DNA from: Allobosea caraganae
GTDB lineage: Bacteria; Pseudomonadota; Alphaproteobacteria; Rhizobiales; Beijerinckiaceae
Length of the DNA: 64,000 nt
NCBI RefSeq assembly: GCF_003351345.1
Contig: NZ_QQTO01000037.1
Span: 178,501 to 242,500, forward strand
Direction of reading: 5' to 3'
Each line of letters begins with the position of its first letter. Position 1 is the first letter of the stretch. Position numbers and translations under genes: made by a program. Shown piece after piece: positions 51,837 through 59,934 of the stretch. Below the pieces are notes generated by a model that was given only the letters and a program-made list of their open reading frames with translations, did not search any database and was not told where the DNA came from.

Positions 51837-53096
51837 TCAGTTGCCCTGCTTGAAGGCGTCCTGAATGGCCTTGGCGGCCTGCTTCGGCGTCATCGAGCCG
51901 CCGGCGATCTCGGCGGTCGCGTCGTTCACGACGCGACCGACCGAGGGACCGAGATCCTGGTCGTAGAAGTTCTGGTGGTACTTGGACGCGGCGATGTTCC
52001 TGGCGACGTTCTGCATGAACGCCGCGCTGAGCGCCGCCTCCGCGCCTTTGTAGGTCGGGATCAGGAAGTTCTGCTTGGCGAGCTCGCGCTGGACCTCGTC
52101 GGAGACGAAGTACTTCACGAAGTCGAGCGCTTCCTTCGGCGCGCCCTTGGTGATGAGCCAGCCATTGACGCCGCCGAGCGTATCGGTGGGCTGGCCCTTG
52201 GCTCCGGCGGGCATGGGGAAGTCGATCCAGCCGAGCTTGTCCTCGGGGATGCCCTTCTTGTCGGCGGCGAGCGCGCGCTGCGTCGCGGAATGATGCGAGA
52301 TCGCCAGGTTCATCGCGGCCTTGCCGTCGCCGAAGAAGCCGAGCGCCTGCTGGTTCTTGAAGCCGAGGAAGCCGGTCTGGAACGGCTCGAGGTCGACGAG
52401 CTGCTTCATCAGCTCGCCCGACTTGATGAAGGTCTCGCCCTCGAAGCCGCCGTTCTGGCCCTTGAGCGCGGCCTCGAACGCCGGCTTGCCGCCAAGCCGC
52501 ACGGCCAGATGCGTCCAGTAGAAATGCAGCGGCCACTTGTCGCCGCCGCCGACCACGATCGGCGTGACGCCGGCGGCCTTGAGCTTCTTCACCGCGTCGA
52601 GGAACTGGTCCCAGGTCTTGATCTTGTCGCCCTCGACGCCGGCCTTGGCGAAGAGGTCCTTGTTGTACATGAACCCGACCTGCGAGACGTTGAACGGCAG
52701 GCCATAGATCTTGCCGTCGACCGTGAAGGCCTCGAGCGCAGCGGCGGAGATGTTGTCCTTGAGACTGCCGACGCCGGCGGTGATGTCTTCGAGGACGCCG
52801 GCCTCGACCTGCGTCTTGAGCACGCCGCCAGCCCAGGAATACAGGATGTGCGGCCGGTCCTTCGACTGCAGGATGGTCGGCAGCTTGGCCTTGTAGGCCT
52901 CGTTCTCGAGGAACTGCATCTCGACCTTGACGCCGGGATTCTTCGCCTCGTAGCGCCGCGCGGCCTCCTCCCAGATCTTCACCTGGGCCGGGTTCTGCTC
53001 GATGTGCAGCCATTTCACGGTGGTCTGGGCGGCGACCGCGCCAGCGCTCAGCATCAGGCCCGCCGCGGCGAGCGCCAGCTTCCTCAACAATCCCAT
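51837..53096 (-). CDS. Sugar ABC transporter substrate-binding protein
   Basis: The 419-residue exported protein has a signal peptide (cleavage near A-V-A-A-Q-T) and the family 1 binding fold: N-P-G-V-K-V-E, Y-G-L-P-F-N-V-S and G-G-V-N-G-W-L-I. The ATG at 53094-53096 follows GGAGGAAG. It is the first gene of the leftward operon through LacI at 47082. The ligand is probably a mono- or disaccharide; this cannot be narrowed further. Confidence 0.93.
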   Translation of the reverse strand: MGLLRKLALAAAGLMLSAGAVAAQTTVKWLHIEQNPAQVKIWEEAARRYEAKNPGVKVEMQFLENEAYKAKLPTILQSKDRPHILYSWAGGVLKTQVEAGVLEDITAGVGSLKDNISAAALEAFTVDGKIYGLPFNVSQVGFMYNKDLFAKAGVEGDKIKTWDQFLDAVKKLKAAGVTPIVVGGGDKWPLHFYWTHLAVRLGGKPAFEAALKGQNGGFEGETFIKSGELMKQLVDLEPFQTGFLGFKNQQALGFFGDGKAAMNLAISHHSATQRALAADKKGIPEDKLGWIDFPMPAGAKGQPTDTLGGVNGWLITKGAPKEALDFVKYFVSDEVQRELAKQNFLIPTYKGAEAALSAAFMQNVARNIAASKYHQNFYDQDLGPSVGRVVNDATAEIAGGSMTPKQAAKAIQDAFKQGN

Positions 53097-53162
53097 CGCT
53101 TCCTCCATGTCCGATTTTTGCTTTCCCACTTTTGAGCGGGTTGAGGTCAGCCTAGCTCGATT

Positions 53163-53182
53163 TTTGAGGTACGCAACTCAAA
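53163..53182. promoter_or_regulatory. LacI-type operator candidate
   Basis: TTTGAGGTACGCAACTCAAA has a central CG and its halves match at 8 of 10 positions (TTTGAGGTAC against TTTGAGTTGC). This is the geometry LacI-family repressors prefer. It lies 67 bp upstream of the binding-protein start and 127 bp from the divergent SDR start, so one site could control both units. Confidence 0.55.
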
Positions 53183-53308
53183 TTCTGATCTATATGCATC
53201 TTGTGTTGAGCGGTTCGCTCGGGGCGGTTTGCGTGCGGCCGGCCTTCCGGTCATGTGTCATGGGGCCGGGCCAGGCGCGTGCCGGACGGCATTGCTGGAG
53301 AATGTGAG

Positions 53309-54067
53309 ATGGCGGCTATCTATTCGGACCTTGCGGGCAAGGTCGTTCTCGTCACGGGCGGGGCCTCGGGCATCGGCGCGTCGATCTGCCGGCATTTCGC
53401 CCGGCAGCAGGCGAAAATCATCTTCTTCGACATCAACCGGGCGGCCGGCGAGGCTCTGGCCGGGGAGTTGACCGCGGCGGGATCATCCGCGCATTTCCAG
53501 CATGTCGACCTGACCGACATCGCCGCGCTGCGCGCCGGAGTCGAGCAGGCCCGCGCCGCCCACGGGCCGATCGAGATCCTCGTCAACAACGCCGCGCATG
53601 ACGAGCGCCATCAGACCGAGACGGTGACGCCCGAATATTGGGACGACCGGCTCGCGGTCAACCTGAAGCACCAGTTCTTCGCGGCCCAGGCCGTGCTGCC
53701 GGACATGAAGGCCGCCAATGGCGGCGTCATCATCAATTTCGGCTCGACCTCGTGGATGGCCGGCCAGGGCGGCATGGCGGCCTATACCGCCAGCAAGTCG
53801 GGCGTGATCGGCCTGACGCGCTCGCTCGCCCGCGACTATGGCCCGTTCAACATCCGCGTGAACGCGATCGCGCCCGGCTGGATCATGACCGAGCGCCAGA
53901 TCGAGAAATGGCTGACGCCTGAGGGCGAGGCCGAGCTGATGCGGCGGCAATGCCTCAAGCGCCATCTGGTGCCCAACGAGTTGGCGAAGTTCACCGTCTT
54001 CCTCGCATCCGAGGAAGCCTCGGCCTGCACGGCCCAGCACTATGTCGTGGATGGCGGCTGGGTCTGA
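53309..54067 (+). CDS. Short-chain dehydrogenase/reductase (SDR)
   Basis: The 252-residue protein has the classical cofactor motif T-G-G-A-S-G-I-G near 17-24, N-N-A-A near 93-96 and the Y-T-A-S-K catalytic tyrosine-lysine pair with an upstream serine (G-S-T-S-W). An aspartate after the second strand (F-F-D-I-N) predicts NAD preference. GGAG precedes the ATG. Divergence from the sugar ABC operon, with a shared operator candidate, suggests oxidation of the imported sugar. Confidence 0.92.
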   Translation: MAAIYSDLAGKVVLVTGGASGIGASICRHFARQQAKIIFFDINRAAGEALAGELTAAGSSAHFQHVDLTDIAALRAGVEQARAAHGPIEILVNNAAHDERHQTETVTPEYWDDRLAVNLKHQFFAAQAVLPDMKAANGGVIINFGSTSWMAGQGGMAAYTASKSGVIGLTRSLARDYGPFNIRVNAIAPGWIMTERQIEKWLTPEGEAELMRRQCLKRHLVPNELAKFTVFLASEEASACTAQHYVVDGGWV

Positions 54068-54089
54068 GCGCCCGCACCTCGGGGGCCAG

Positions 54090-54134
54090 AAAAACAACGG
54101 CCCCGGAAACCGCCTTGAGGCGATGTCCGGGGCC
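54090..54134 (-). terminator. Rho-independent terminator downstream of tRNA-Val
   Basis: Arms GGCCCCGGA and TCCGGGGCC (54099-54107 and 54126-54134) pair perfectly. An inner CGCCT/AGGCG pair extends the stem. On the minus strand a GTTGTTTTTC tract follows. It ends the tRNA transcript and lies just after the convergent SDR stop. Confidence 0.75.
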
Positions 54135-54141
54135 TGGAATA

Positions 54142-54216
<75 letters not shown>

Positions 54217-54362
54217 GTTACGCCTTGCGGCAACCGGAACATGACGCCGTCTTGCGACCGTCACCATGTTGCGAGGTGGCGGCTATAGCCGCTCGTTTCA
54301 CGCCATGCAAGGCGCTTCGTACCAAAAGTGTGGAGAGACCGTTCGAGACGCCTCGGCCGCTC

Positions 54363-54722
54363 TCAAGCAGCCAATAGCTTCTCGACCTCGTTCACCAGCT
54401 CGCGCAGGTGGAAGGGCTTGGAGAGCACCTTCGCATCCTTCGGCGTCTGCGAATCGGGGTTGAGCGCCACGGCGGCGAAGCCGGTGATGAACATCACCTT
54501 GATGTCCGGGTCGAGCTCGGTGGCGCGACGCGCCAGCTCGATGCCGTCCATCTCCGGCATCACGATATCGGTCAGGAGCAGCTCGAACGGCTCCTCGCGC
54601 AGCCGGTTATAGGCCGAGAGCCCGTTATCGAAGGAGGCGACGTCATAGCCCGCGTTCTGCAGGGCCTTGACCAGGAAGCGACGCATGTCGTTGTCGTCTT
54701 CCGCGAGGAGAATCTTCGTCAT
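54363..54722 (-). CDS. cpdR: Response regulator CpdR
   Basis: The 119-residue protein is a lone receiver domain with acidic D9-D10, phospho-acceptor D52 (L-T-D-I-V-M-P-E-M-D-G) and the S-K-P-F lysine. The F-I-T-G-F-A-A-V-A-L-N segment matches CpdR, not generic receivers. In Caulobacter and rhizobia, unphosphorylated CpdR brings ClpXP to its substrates and so couples the CckA-ChpT phosphorelay to cell-cycle protein turnover. It is monocistronic. Confidence 0.93.
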   Translation of the reverse strand: MTKILLAEDDNDMRRFLVKALQNAGYDVASFDNGLSAYNRLREEPFELLLTDIVMPEMDGIELARRATELDPDIKVMFITGFAAVALNPDSQTPKDAKVLSKPFHLRELVNEVEKLLAA

Positions 54723-54834
54723 GGGCCTGCTTCGTCCGTCCCTTTAGGCCTAGATGGATGAGGGCCGCCCACTCTGGACAGCCCCGCTGCACGTCGTCTC
54801 GCCCGAACCGATGCCGGGCTCCATCAAAAAGTTA

Positions 54835-54883
54835 GAGCAGGATTCTCGCGAAAAACCGGTTCCCACTTTTTCGCATCCTGCTC
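54835..54883. repeat. Dispersed palindrome, family 1 copy d
   Basis: It is nearly identical to copy c (GAGCAGGA and TCCTGCTC arms, CGAAAAACCGGTTCCCACTT core). It lies in the 318-bp divergent gap between cpdR and the amidohydrolase gene. The rest of that gap should hold both promoters; no other motif was recognised. Confidence 0.75.
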
Positions 54884-55040
54884 TCGCGCGCCGCAGCGTT
54901 ATCGTCCGCCCGGAACGCTTGGAACACTCTCCTTCTATAAGGCACCACCATGGTAAACAACGAGTGAATATTGGCGCGGTATCGGCCCCCTCGCGAGCGT
55001 GACTTCAACCGCGCCGGTTTGTGTGCTTGAGTTGGCCGGC

Positions 55041-55961
55041 ATGAGCGTTCCATCCGGCTTTTCCCCGTTCGATTCCGACGATGTCGTCGCCGAGATCACG
55101 CGGCCCTACAGTCTCTACCACCCGGCCCTGCAGATCGTGCCGGTGGTCGTCGACGTGCCCCATGCCGGGCGGCACTACCCGCCGGCCTTCGTCGAGAAGG
55201 CGCGCCTGCCGCTGCGCTCGCTGCGCCGTTCGGAAGACGCCTATGTCGACCGGCTCTTCGCCAATTGCATCGCGCTCGGCGCCCCCCTCCTCGTCGCCGA
55301 GTTCCCGCGCGCCTATCTCGACGTCAACCGCGAGCCCTACGAGCTCGACCCGCGCATGTTCGAGGGCCGCCTGCCCGCCTTCGCCAACACCCGCTCGATG
55401 CGGGTCGCCGGCGGGCTCGGCACGATTCCGCGCATCGTCGGCGACGCGCACGAGATCTATTTCGGCCGCATCCCGGTCGAGGAGGCGCTATCGCGCATCG
55501 ACGGGCTCTACCGCCCCTACCATGCCGGCCTGCGCGGCCTGGTGCAGCGCACGCAGGGCGCCTTCGGCACCTGCATCCTGGTCGACGCGCATTCGATGCC
55601 CTCGAGCGGGCTCGACCGCGACGGCGTCGCCAAATCCGACGTGATCCTGGGGGACCGCTTCGGCACCAGCGCCGGCGGCCACATCATCGACGTCGCCGAG
55701 GAGGCCTTCCGCAAGCTCGGCCTGACCGTGACCCGCAACCGCCCCTATGCCGGCGGCTTCATCACCGAGCATTACGGCGCGCCGGCCGCAGGCGTGCATG
55801 CGCTGCAGATCGAGATCAACCGCGCGCTTTACATGAACGAGACGACGCTGGAGCCGCATGCCGGCTTCGTCGAGCTGGAGCGGGCCATCGGCTCGGCCAT
55901 GGCCGACTGCTTCGCCCGCTGGAGCGGCTGGCTCGACGAGTGGCGCGAAGCCGCGGAGTGA
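55041..55961 (+). CDS. N-formylglutamate amidohydrolase family protein
   Basis: The 306-residue protein has V-D-V-P-H-A-G-R-H-Y near 36-45, D-V-N-R-E-P-Y-E-L-D near 95-104 and V-D-A-H-S-M-P-S. These are the metal- and substrate-binding elements of the family. An in-frame GTG at 54999 would add 14 residues. It is longer than and clearly divergent from the family member at 40130-40921, so the two probably have different substrates. Confidence 0.88.
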   Translation: MSVPSGFSPFDSDDVVAEITRPYSLYHPALQIVPVVVDVPHAGRHYPPAFVEKARLPLRSLRRSEDAYVDRLFANCIALGAPLLVAEFPRAYLDVNREPYELDPRMFEGRLPAFANTRSMRVAGGLGTIPRIVGDAHEIYFGRIPVEEALSRIDGLYRPYHAGLRGLVQRTQGAFGTCILVDAHSMPSSGLDRDGVAKSDVILGDRFGTSAGGHIIDVAEEAFRKLGLTVTRNRPYAGGFITEHYGAPAAGVHALQIEINRALYMNETTLEPHAGFVELERAIGSAMADCFARWSGWLDEWREAAE

Positions 55962-55978
55962 CCCTGTTCAGAGTCTGT

Positions 55979-56025
55979 GCATGACCTCGGCCGAAAGCCG
56001 GTTGCCGCTTTTCGGCATCATGCTC
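55979..56025. repeat. Dispersed palindrome, family 1 copy e
   Basis: A diverged copy with GCATGA and TCATGC ends around CCGAAAGCCGGTTGCCGCTT. It lies just after the amidohydrolase stop and may end its transcript. Confidence 0.65.
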
Positions 56026-56058
56026 TCGCCCGCGCATCCGCTTGCCGGCGCAACCAAG

Positions 56059-56151
56059 AAAAAAGGGCCGCGCACTTTCGTGGCGGCCCAAGTCTAGGGA
56101 GGAAACGCCCAAGGAGGGCAAGCAAAGGCTTGAAGTGATCTCCCCTTCGCA
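56059..56151 (-). ncRNA. Candidate trans-acting small RNA with anti-Shine-Dalgarno loops
   Basis: On the minus strand a -35-like CTTGCT (56181-56186) and a -10-like TAGATT (56158-56163) are 17 bp apart. They point to a start near 56151. The predicted RNA of about 93 nt has an AAGC/GCTT hairpin, a GCCC/GGGC hairpin exposing UCCUU, and a GTTT/AGAC hairpin exposing CCUCCC. A terminator follows (GGGCCGC/GCGGCCC with inner CAC/GTG at 56065-56089) with six uridines. Anti-Shine-Dalgarno loops plus a terminator are the design of the rhizobial alpha-r14/NfeR1-type small RNAs; homology was not tested. The remainder of the 391-bp gap (55962-56352) holds only repeat copy e and the hisN leader. Confidence 0.55.
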
Positions 56152-56352
56152 GCGCACAATCTAACTGTGCAGCGCAAAAAAGCAAGACCTTTCGCCGGGA
56201 AGCTTAAGGGGTATGCGCTCAACGCAAGACTAGCCCCGGTTTCCCCCTCGATTCCCTTGTTTTCCGGCGAAAGCCCCCGCATGAAGCGCCGGCACCGGTG
56301 ATGCCGGCGTCACCCTTTTGCTGCATAGCAGCGTAAATTCGAGGAGAGCAGC

Positions 56353-57138
56353 ATGGGCCCGGTGGATTTCGGCGCATTCGTCGCGGAGCTGGCAACGCAG
56401 TCCGGCCAGGCGATTCTGCCATTCTTCCGCGCCAAGCATGCGACTGAGGACAAGGCCTCGCCCGGTGGCGTCTTCGACCCGGTCACGGAGGCCGACCGCG
56501 CCGGCGAGAACGTGATGCGCCACCTGATCAAGCGGCATTTCCCCGAGCATGGCGTGCTCGGCGAGGAGTTCGGCACCGAGAACGCGGATGCGGAATATGT
56601 CTGGGTGCTCGATCCGATCGACGGCACCCGCGCCTTCATCTCCGGCATCCCGGTCTGGGGCACGCTGATCGGCCTCACCCGCAGCGGCGTGCCGGTCTAC
56701 GGCATGATGCACCAGCCCTTCACCGGCGAGCGCTATTCCGGCGACGGCCGCCAGTCCCGCTACGAGGGGCCGGGCGGCAACCGCGTGCTGCGCACCCGCA
56801 AGACCACGGACCTCGCCGCAGCGACCCTGATGACCACGAGCCCGTCGCTGTTCCCCGGCGATGAGCAGGCGGCCTACAGGCGGGTCGAGGCCAAGGTGCG
56901 CATGCCGCGCTATGGCTGCGACTGCTATGCCTATTGCATGCTCGCCAGCGGCCATATCGACCTGGTGATCGAGAGCGGGCTGAAGCCCTACGACATCGTC
57001 GCGCTGATCCCGATCATCGAGGGCGCCGGCGGCATCGTCACTTCATGGGAGGGCGGCAGCGCCGCCAATGGCGGCCGCGTCGTCGCCGCCGGCAGCAAGG
57101 CCCTCCACGAGGCCGCCCTCGCCCTCCTTGCCGGCTGA
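56353..57138 (+). CDS. hisN: Histidinol-phosphatase, inositol monophosphatase fold
   Basis: The 261-residue protein has the metal-binding motifs G-E-E-F near 73-76, D-P-I-D-G-T-R-A-F near 93-101 and a later E-S-G-L-K-P-Y-D-I-V near 216. The R-A-F-I-S-G and L-K-P-Y-D variants favour the HisN branch over inositol monophosphatase proper. It would perform the penultimate step of histidine synthesis. GAGGAGAG precedes the ATG. Its last 96 bp overlap the convergent hydrolase gene. Confidence 0.85.
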   Translation: MGPVDFGAFVAELATQSGQAILPFFRAKHATEDKASPGGVFDPVTEADRAGENVMRHLIKRHFPEHGVLGEEFGTENADAEYVWVLDPIDGTRAFISGIPVWGTLIGLTRSGVPVYGMMHQPFTGERYSGDGRQSRYEGPGGNRVLRTRKTTDLAAATLMTTSPSLFPGDEQAAYRRVEAKVRMPRYGCDCYAYCMLASGHIDLVIESGLKPYDIVALIPIIEGAGGIVTSWEGGSAANGGRVVAAGSKALHEAALALLAG

Positions 57139-58095
57139 GAGCGCCGCCGCGATATCCTCGCCCGGCACGAAGGCGTCGAAGGCGGCCCAGAACCGGGCGC
57201 GGATGTCGTCCGTCTCCATCAGGATCTCGTGGCGCGAGGTCGGCAGCACCAGCGCCGAGCCGGTCTTCAGCCGGGCGGCGAAGCGCTCGATCGCCGGGGT
57301 CGAGACCACCGGGTCCTGCCCGGCCGCGATGATCAGGGTCGGGACGCGGACGTCGCGCGCCGCCGCGGGCGCGTTCAGCCGCGCCATCAGCCGGAAGGCG
57401 GTCCGGACCCAGGCGATCGTCGGGTCGCCGATGCTGAGGTGCCGCGCCGCCGCCGACAGGGCCGAATTGCGGGCATAGCGCACCGGGTCGCCGGTCAGGC
57501 GGTTGCCCTCGAACGGCTTGGTCGCGATCGCGGTGTCGCCGCCGCCGGGCACGAAGGAGCGGCCAAGGCCGAGCCAGAACAGCACGTTGGCCAGCCGCTC
57601 GGCCAAGCCCGGCCGCTCGATCATGGTGAGGCCGAGCATCGGCGCCAGCGCCACCAGCCGCGCCGCCGGCAGGGCCCCACGCCTGGCGGCGTCGAGGCAG
57701 AGCGCCGCGCCCATCGAATGCGCCAGCACGAAATGCGGCTTGGGCAGCGCCTGCATCTCGGCCATCGCCAGCGCGAGATCGCGCTCATAGTGCCTGAGGC
57801 GCCCGACATGGCCCTTGCGGGCGCGGCCGACGAAGCGCTGCGAGCCGCCCTGCCCGCGCCAGTCGAAGGCGAGCACGTGGAAGCCGCGCCGGCGCAGCTC
57901 GGCGATGGTCTCGCTGTAGCGCTCGATGAACTCGGCCCGGCCCTGCACCAGGACGACGGTGCCGCGCACCGCCTTCACCGTCGGCCGCCAGCTCGCGAAG
58001 CGTAAGGCAGCGCCGTCATTAGTGGCGGCGAGCCAGACCTTGGCGTGGCCGGGCGGCGGATAGGCGGGATCGACGAACAGGTCCACTTCGGCCAT
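57043..58095 (-). CDS. Lysophospholipase-like alpha/beta hydrolase (PldB family)
   Basis: The 350-residue protein has V-Q-G-R-A-E-F near 50-56 in place of the usual H-G oxyanion segment. The nucleophile elbow is A-H-S-M-G-A, the acid lies in A-G-Q-D-P-V-V and the histidine in S-R-H-E-I-L-M. These mark the monoacylglycerol lipase/lysophospholipase family. The final 32 codons run antisense through the end of hisN and are glycine/alanine-rich, giving a longer tail than usual. Confidence 0.87.
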   Translation of the reverse strand: MAEVDLFVDPAYPPPGHAKVWLAATNDGAALRFASWRPTVKAVRGTVVLVQGRAEFIERYSETIAELRRRGFHVLAFDWRGQGGSQRFVGRARKGHVGRLRHYERDLALAMAEMQALPKPHFVLAHSMGAALCLDAARRGALPAARLVALAPMLGLTMIERPGLAERLANVLFWLGLGRSFVPGGGDTAIATKPFEGNRLTGDPVRYARNSALSAAARHLSIGDPTIAWVRTAFRLMARLNAPAAARDVRVPTLIIAAGQDPVVSTPAIERFAARLKTGSALVLPTSRHEILMETDDIRARFWAAFDAFVPGEDIAAALSAGKEGEGGLVEGLAAGGDDAAAIGGAAALP

Positions 58096-58196
58096 CGCGG
58101 CCTCCGAATCGCGGCATCAGAACACGATGCGCGGGCCGGTTATGCCCGCCCCCGCCGGCTCTTGAAAAGCCGAAAAGCTCTCCCAACTCATAGTCA

Positions 58197-58286
58197 CGCA
58201 GGCCGATGACGGCTGCGTAAATCTGAACCTGGCTCGCGCTCACGACGAGGCGAGCTGCACCACATGTCGCTTCCTCAGGAGGACAC
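58197..58286 (+). promoter_or_regulatory. ROSE-like RNA thermometer candidate in the hsp20 leader
   Basis: Three hairpins precede the hsp20 start. Hairpin 1 (58197-58217) pairs CGCA/TGCG and GCCG/CGGC around ATGA. Hairpin 2 pairs GCTCGC (58232-58237) with GCGAGC (58250-58255). In hairpin 3 the stretch UCGCU (58267-58271) fits the UYGCU core of ROSE elements and pairs imperfectly, with a bulged G, to the AGGAGGA ribosome-binding site (58277-58283). ROSE elements control small heat-shock genes in rhizobia. The fold was done by eye. Confidence 0.5.
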
Positions 58287-58287
58287 C

Positions 58288-58755
58288 ATGCGTCATTTCG
58301 ATCTTTCCCCGCTCTATCGCTCGACCGTCGGCTTCGACCGCCTGTTCGCCTTGCTCGACCAGGCCAACAGCGTCGAGAACGCCCCGACCTATCCGCCCTA
58401 CAACATCGAGCGCACCGCCGAGAACGCCTTCCGCATCTCGATCGCCGTCGCCGGCTTCGCCGAGGGCGACCTCGCCATCGAGAGCAAGGAGAACACCCTG
58501 AGCGTTCGCGGCGAGAAGCAGGTCTCCGAAGACGCCGGCAACCGCGAGGTCCTGCACCAGGGCATCGCCGCGCGCGCCTTCGAGCGCCGCTTCCAGCTTG
58601 CCGACTACGTCCAGGTGACCGGCGCGAGCCTTGAGAACGGCCTGCTCCATATCGACCTCGTCCGCGAGATTCCGGAGGCCAAGAAGCCCCGCCAGATCGC
58701 CATTGGCGGCAGCTCCGCCAAGGTGCTCGAGGCCAAGGTCGCCAAGGCCGCGTAA
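58288..58755 (+). CDS. Small heat-shock protein, Hsp20/IbpA family
   Basis: The 155-residue protein has an alpha-crystallin domain (about 35-130: Y-N-I-E-R, I-A-V-A-G-F, L-S-V-R-G-E-K, F-E-R-R-F-Q-L, A-S-L-E-N-G-L-L-H-I) and a C-terminal Q-I-A-I motif. It is the IbpA-type holdase that binds unfolding proteins in heat stress. The ATG at 58288 follows AGGAGGA; an in-frame earlier ATG at 58264 lies upstream of that site and is rejected. Confidence 0.94.
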   Translation: MRHFDLSPLYRSTVGFDRLFALLDQANSVENAPTYPPYNIERTAENAFRISIAVAGFAEGDLAIESKENTLSVRGEKQVSEDAGNREVLHQGIAARAFERRFQLADYVQVTGASLENGLLHIDLVREIPEAKKPRQIAIGGSSAKVLEAKVAKAA

Positions 58756-58782
58756 CGATCAGCCTCACGGCTGAGACGAATG

Positions 58783-58815
58783 GGGCGCTCCCGGGAAACC
58801 CGGAGCGCCCTTTCT
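58783..58815 (+). terminator. Rho-independent terminator of hsp20
   Basis: GGGCGCTCCCGGG and CCCGGAGCGCCC pair with one bulged C around AAA, followed by TTTCT. It lies 27 bp after the hsp20 stop. Confidence 0.8.
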
Positions 58816-58825
58816 CATGGCCGCC

Positions 58826-59716
58826 TCAATCCAGCGGCGTGACCGGAGCGATCGGCGTTGCCGGGCGCGTGACGGAGGGCGCGGGATCCTCGACCTGGAC
58901 CGGCGGCAGGCCGCTGCCGCCGGCGCCGGGCGGCGTCTCGGCCTTGGCGAGCGGCGGCGTCCGCTCGGGCTCGCCGGTGCCGCGGACGTCGTTCGGATTG
59001 ACCAGCCTCGGCTTCTCCTCGCCGGTCGCCGGAACGCTCGCCTCGACCGGCGGCCTCTCGGTTGGGACGGCAGGCTCCGGCGCCGCTGGCACTACCGCAG
59101 GGGAAGGCGGCACGATGGTCGCGGGCGCGCTGGCCTCAGCGGGCGGAGCCGGCGGCTTCTCCTGCTCGGGTGGGCGAGGTGGGGTCGCGGGCGAGAGCGG
59201 GATGACCCGCACCGGCGCATTCGCCTGGGCCGGCGGCTTCAGCGCCGGCGGACGCTCGGGCGGCATCGGCAGCAGGCGCGGCTGGGCCGGGCGCGGCTCG
59301 GCGGGGTCAAGCCGCGCCACCGGCGGCGCCACGGACGTCCCCGGCCCCGGCGGCTGGAGATTGACGCGCCTGACGAGGTCGCCGCTATAGAGGTCGAAGA
59401 TCAGCCTGGTGCGCCGGCCATTCGCCATTTGCCCATCGACGACATAGGTCGATTCGGTCCGCGCCGTGCGCTCGACCTGGGCAAGGCCGTATTCTCGGAG
59501 CGCGATCCGCGCGATTTCGCGCTGGGACAGGGGTACAGGCGCAGGCGGGGCATAGCGCTGACCGTAGCCATAGCTGTAGCCGTAGCGCGGCACGTATTCG
59601 TAGTCGTAGTCTTCGTAATATTGCGCGGCGGCCCCACCGGCCGAGCCCGCCAGCGCGCCGGCCACCGCCAGGCCCATCAGCACGCCCCGCGAACGCGCGG
59701 TCGAAATAGAAGCCAT
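58826..59716 (-). CDS. Exported tyrosine- and proline-rich protein with a small PepSY-like core
   Basis: The 296-residue protein has a signal peptide (cleavage near G-G-A-A-A-Q). A tyrosine-rich stretch (Y-Y-E-D-Y-D-Y-E-Y, Y-G-Y-S-Y-G-Y-G) is followed by about 60 ordered residues (L-S-Q-R-E-I-A-R-I-A ... R-T-R-L-I-F-D-L-Y-S-G-D-L-V). The remaining 175 residues are proline/alanine-rich and disordered. It likely spans the periplasm or cell envelope. Function is unknown. A GTG three codons upstream is a less likely start. Confidence 0.75.
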   Translation of the reverse strand: MASISTARSRGVLMGLAVAGALAGSAGGAAAQYYEDYDYEYVPRYGYSYGYGQRYAPPAPVPLSQREIARIALREYGLAQVERTARTESTYVVDGQMANGRRTRLIFDLYSGDLVRRVNLQPPGPGTSVAPPVARLDPAEPRPAQPRLLPMPPERPPALKPPAQANAPVRVIPLSPATPPRPPEQEKPPAPPAEASAPATIVPPSPAVVPAAPEPAVPTERPPVEASVPATGEEKPRLVNPNDVRGTGEPERTPPLAKAETPPGAGGSGLPPVQVEDPAPSVTRPATPIAPVTPLD

Positions 59717-59934
59717 CTCAATCACCCTCTCGGTGGATCCACCCCGCCTTAAGTAGTCCTTAGGGATTGCGGCACGCTTGCGGCGCGAAGGAGGACTTTT
59801 GAAACCGGCGGGAGCTGCGCCGTCCGGCCCTCACCCGCCCTCTCCCGTGCGGCAGAGGGGTTCCCCGCGCCTCCTTGTCGAAGGTTGGCGGCTCCAGGTG
59901 CCGGACTCGCGTCAGATTGGAGCTGTTGGAGCGG

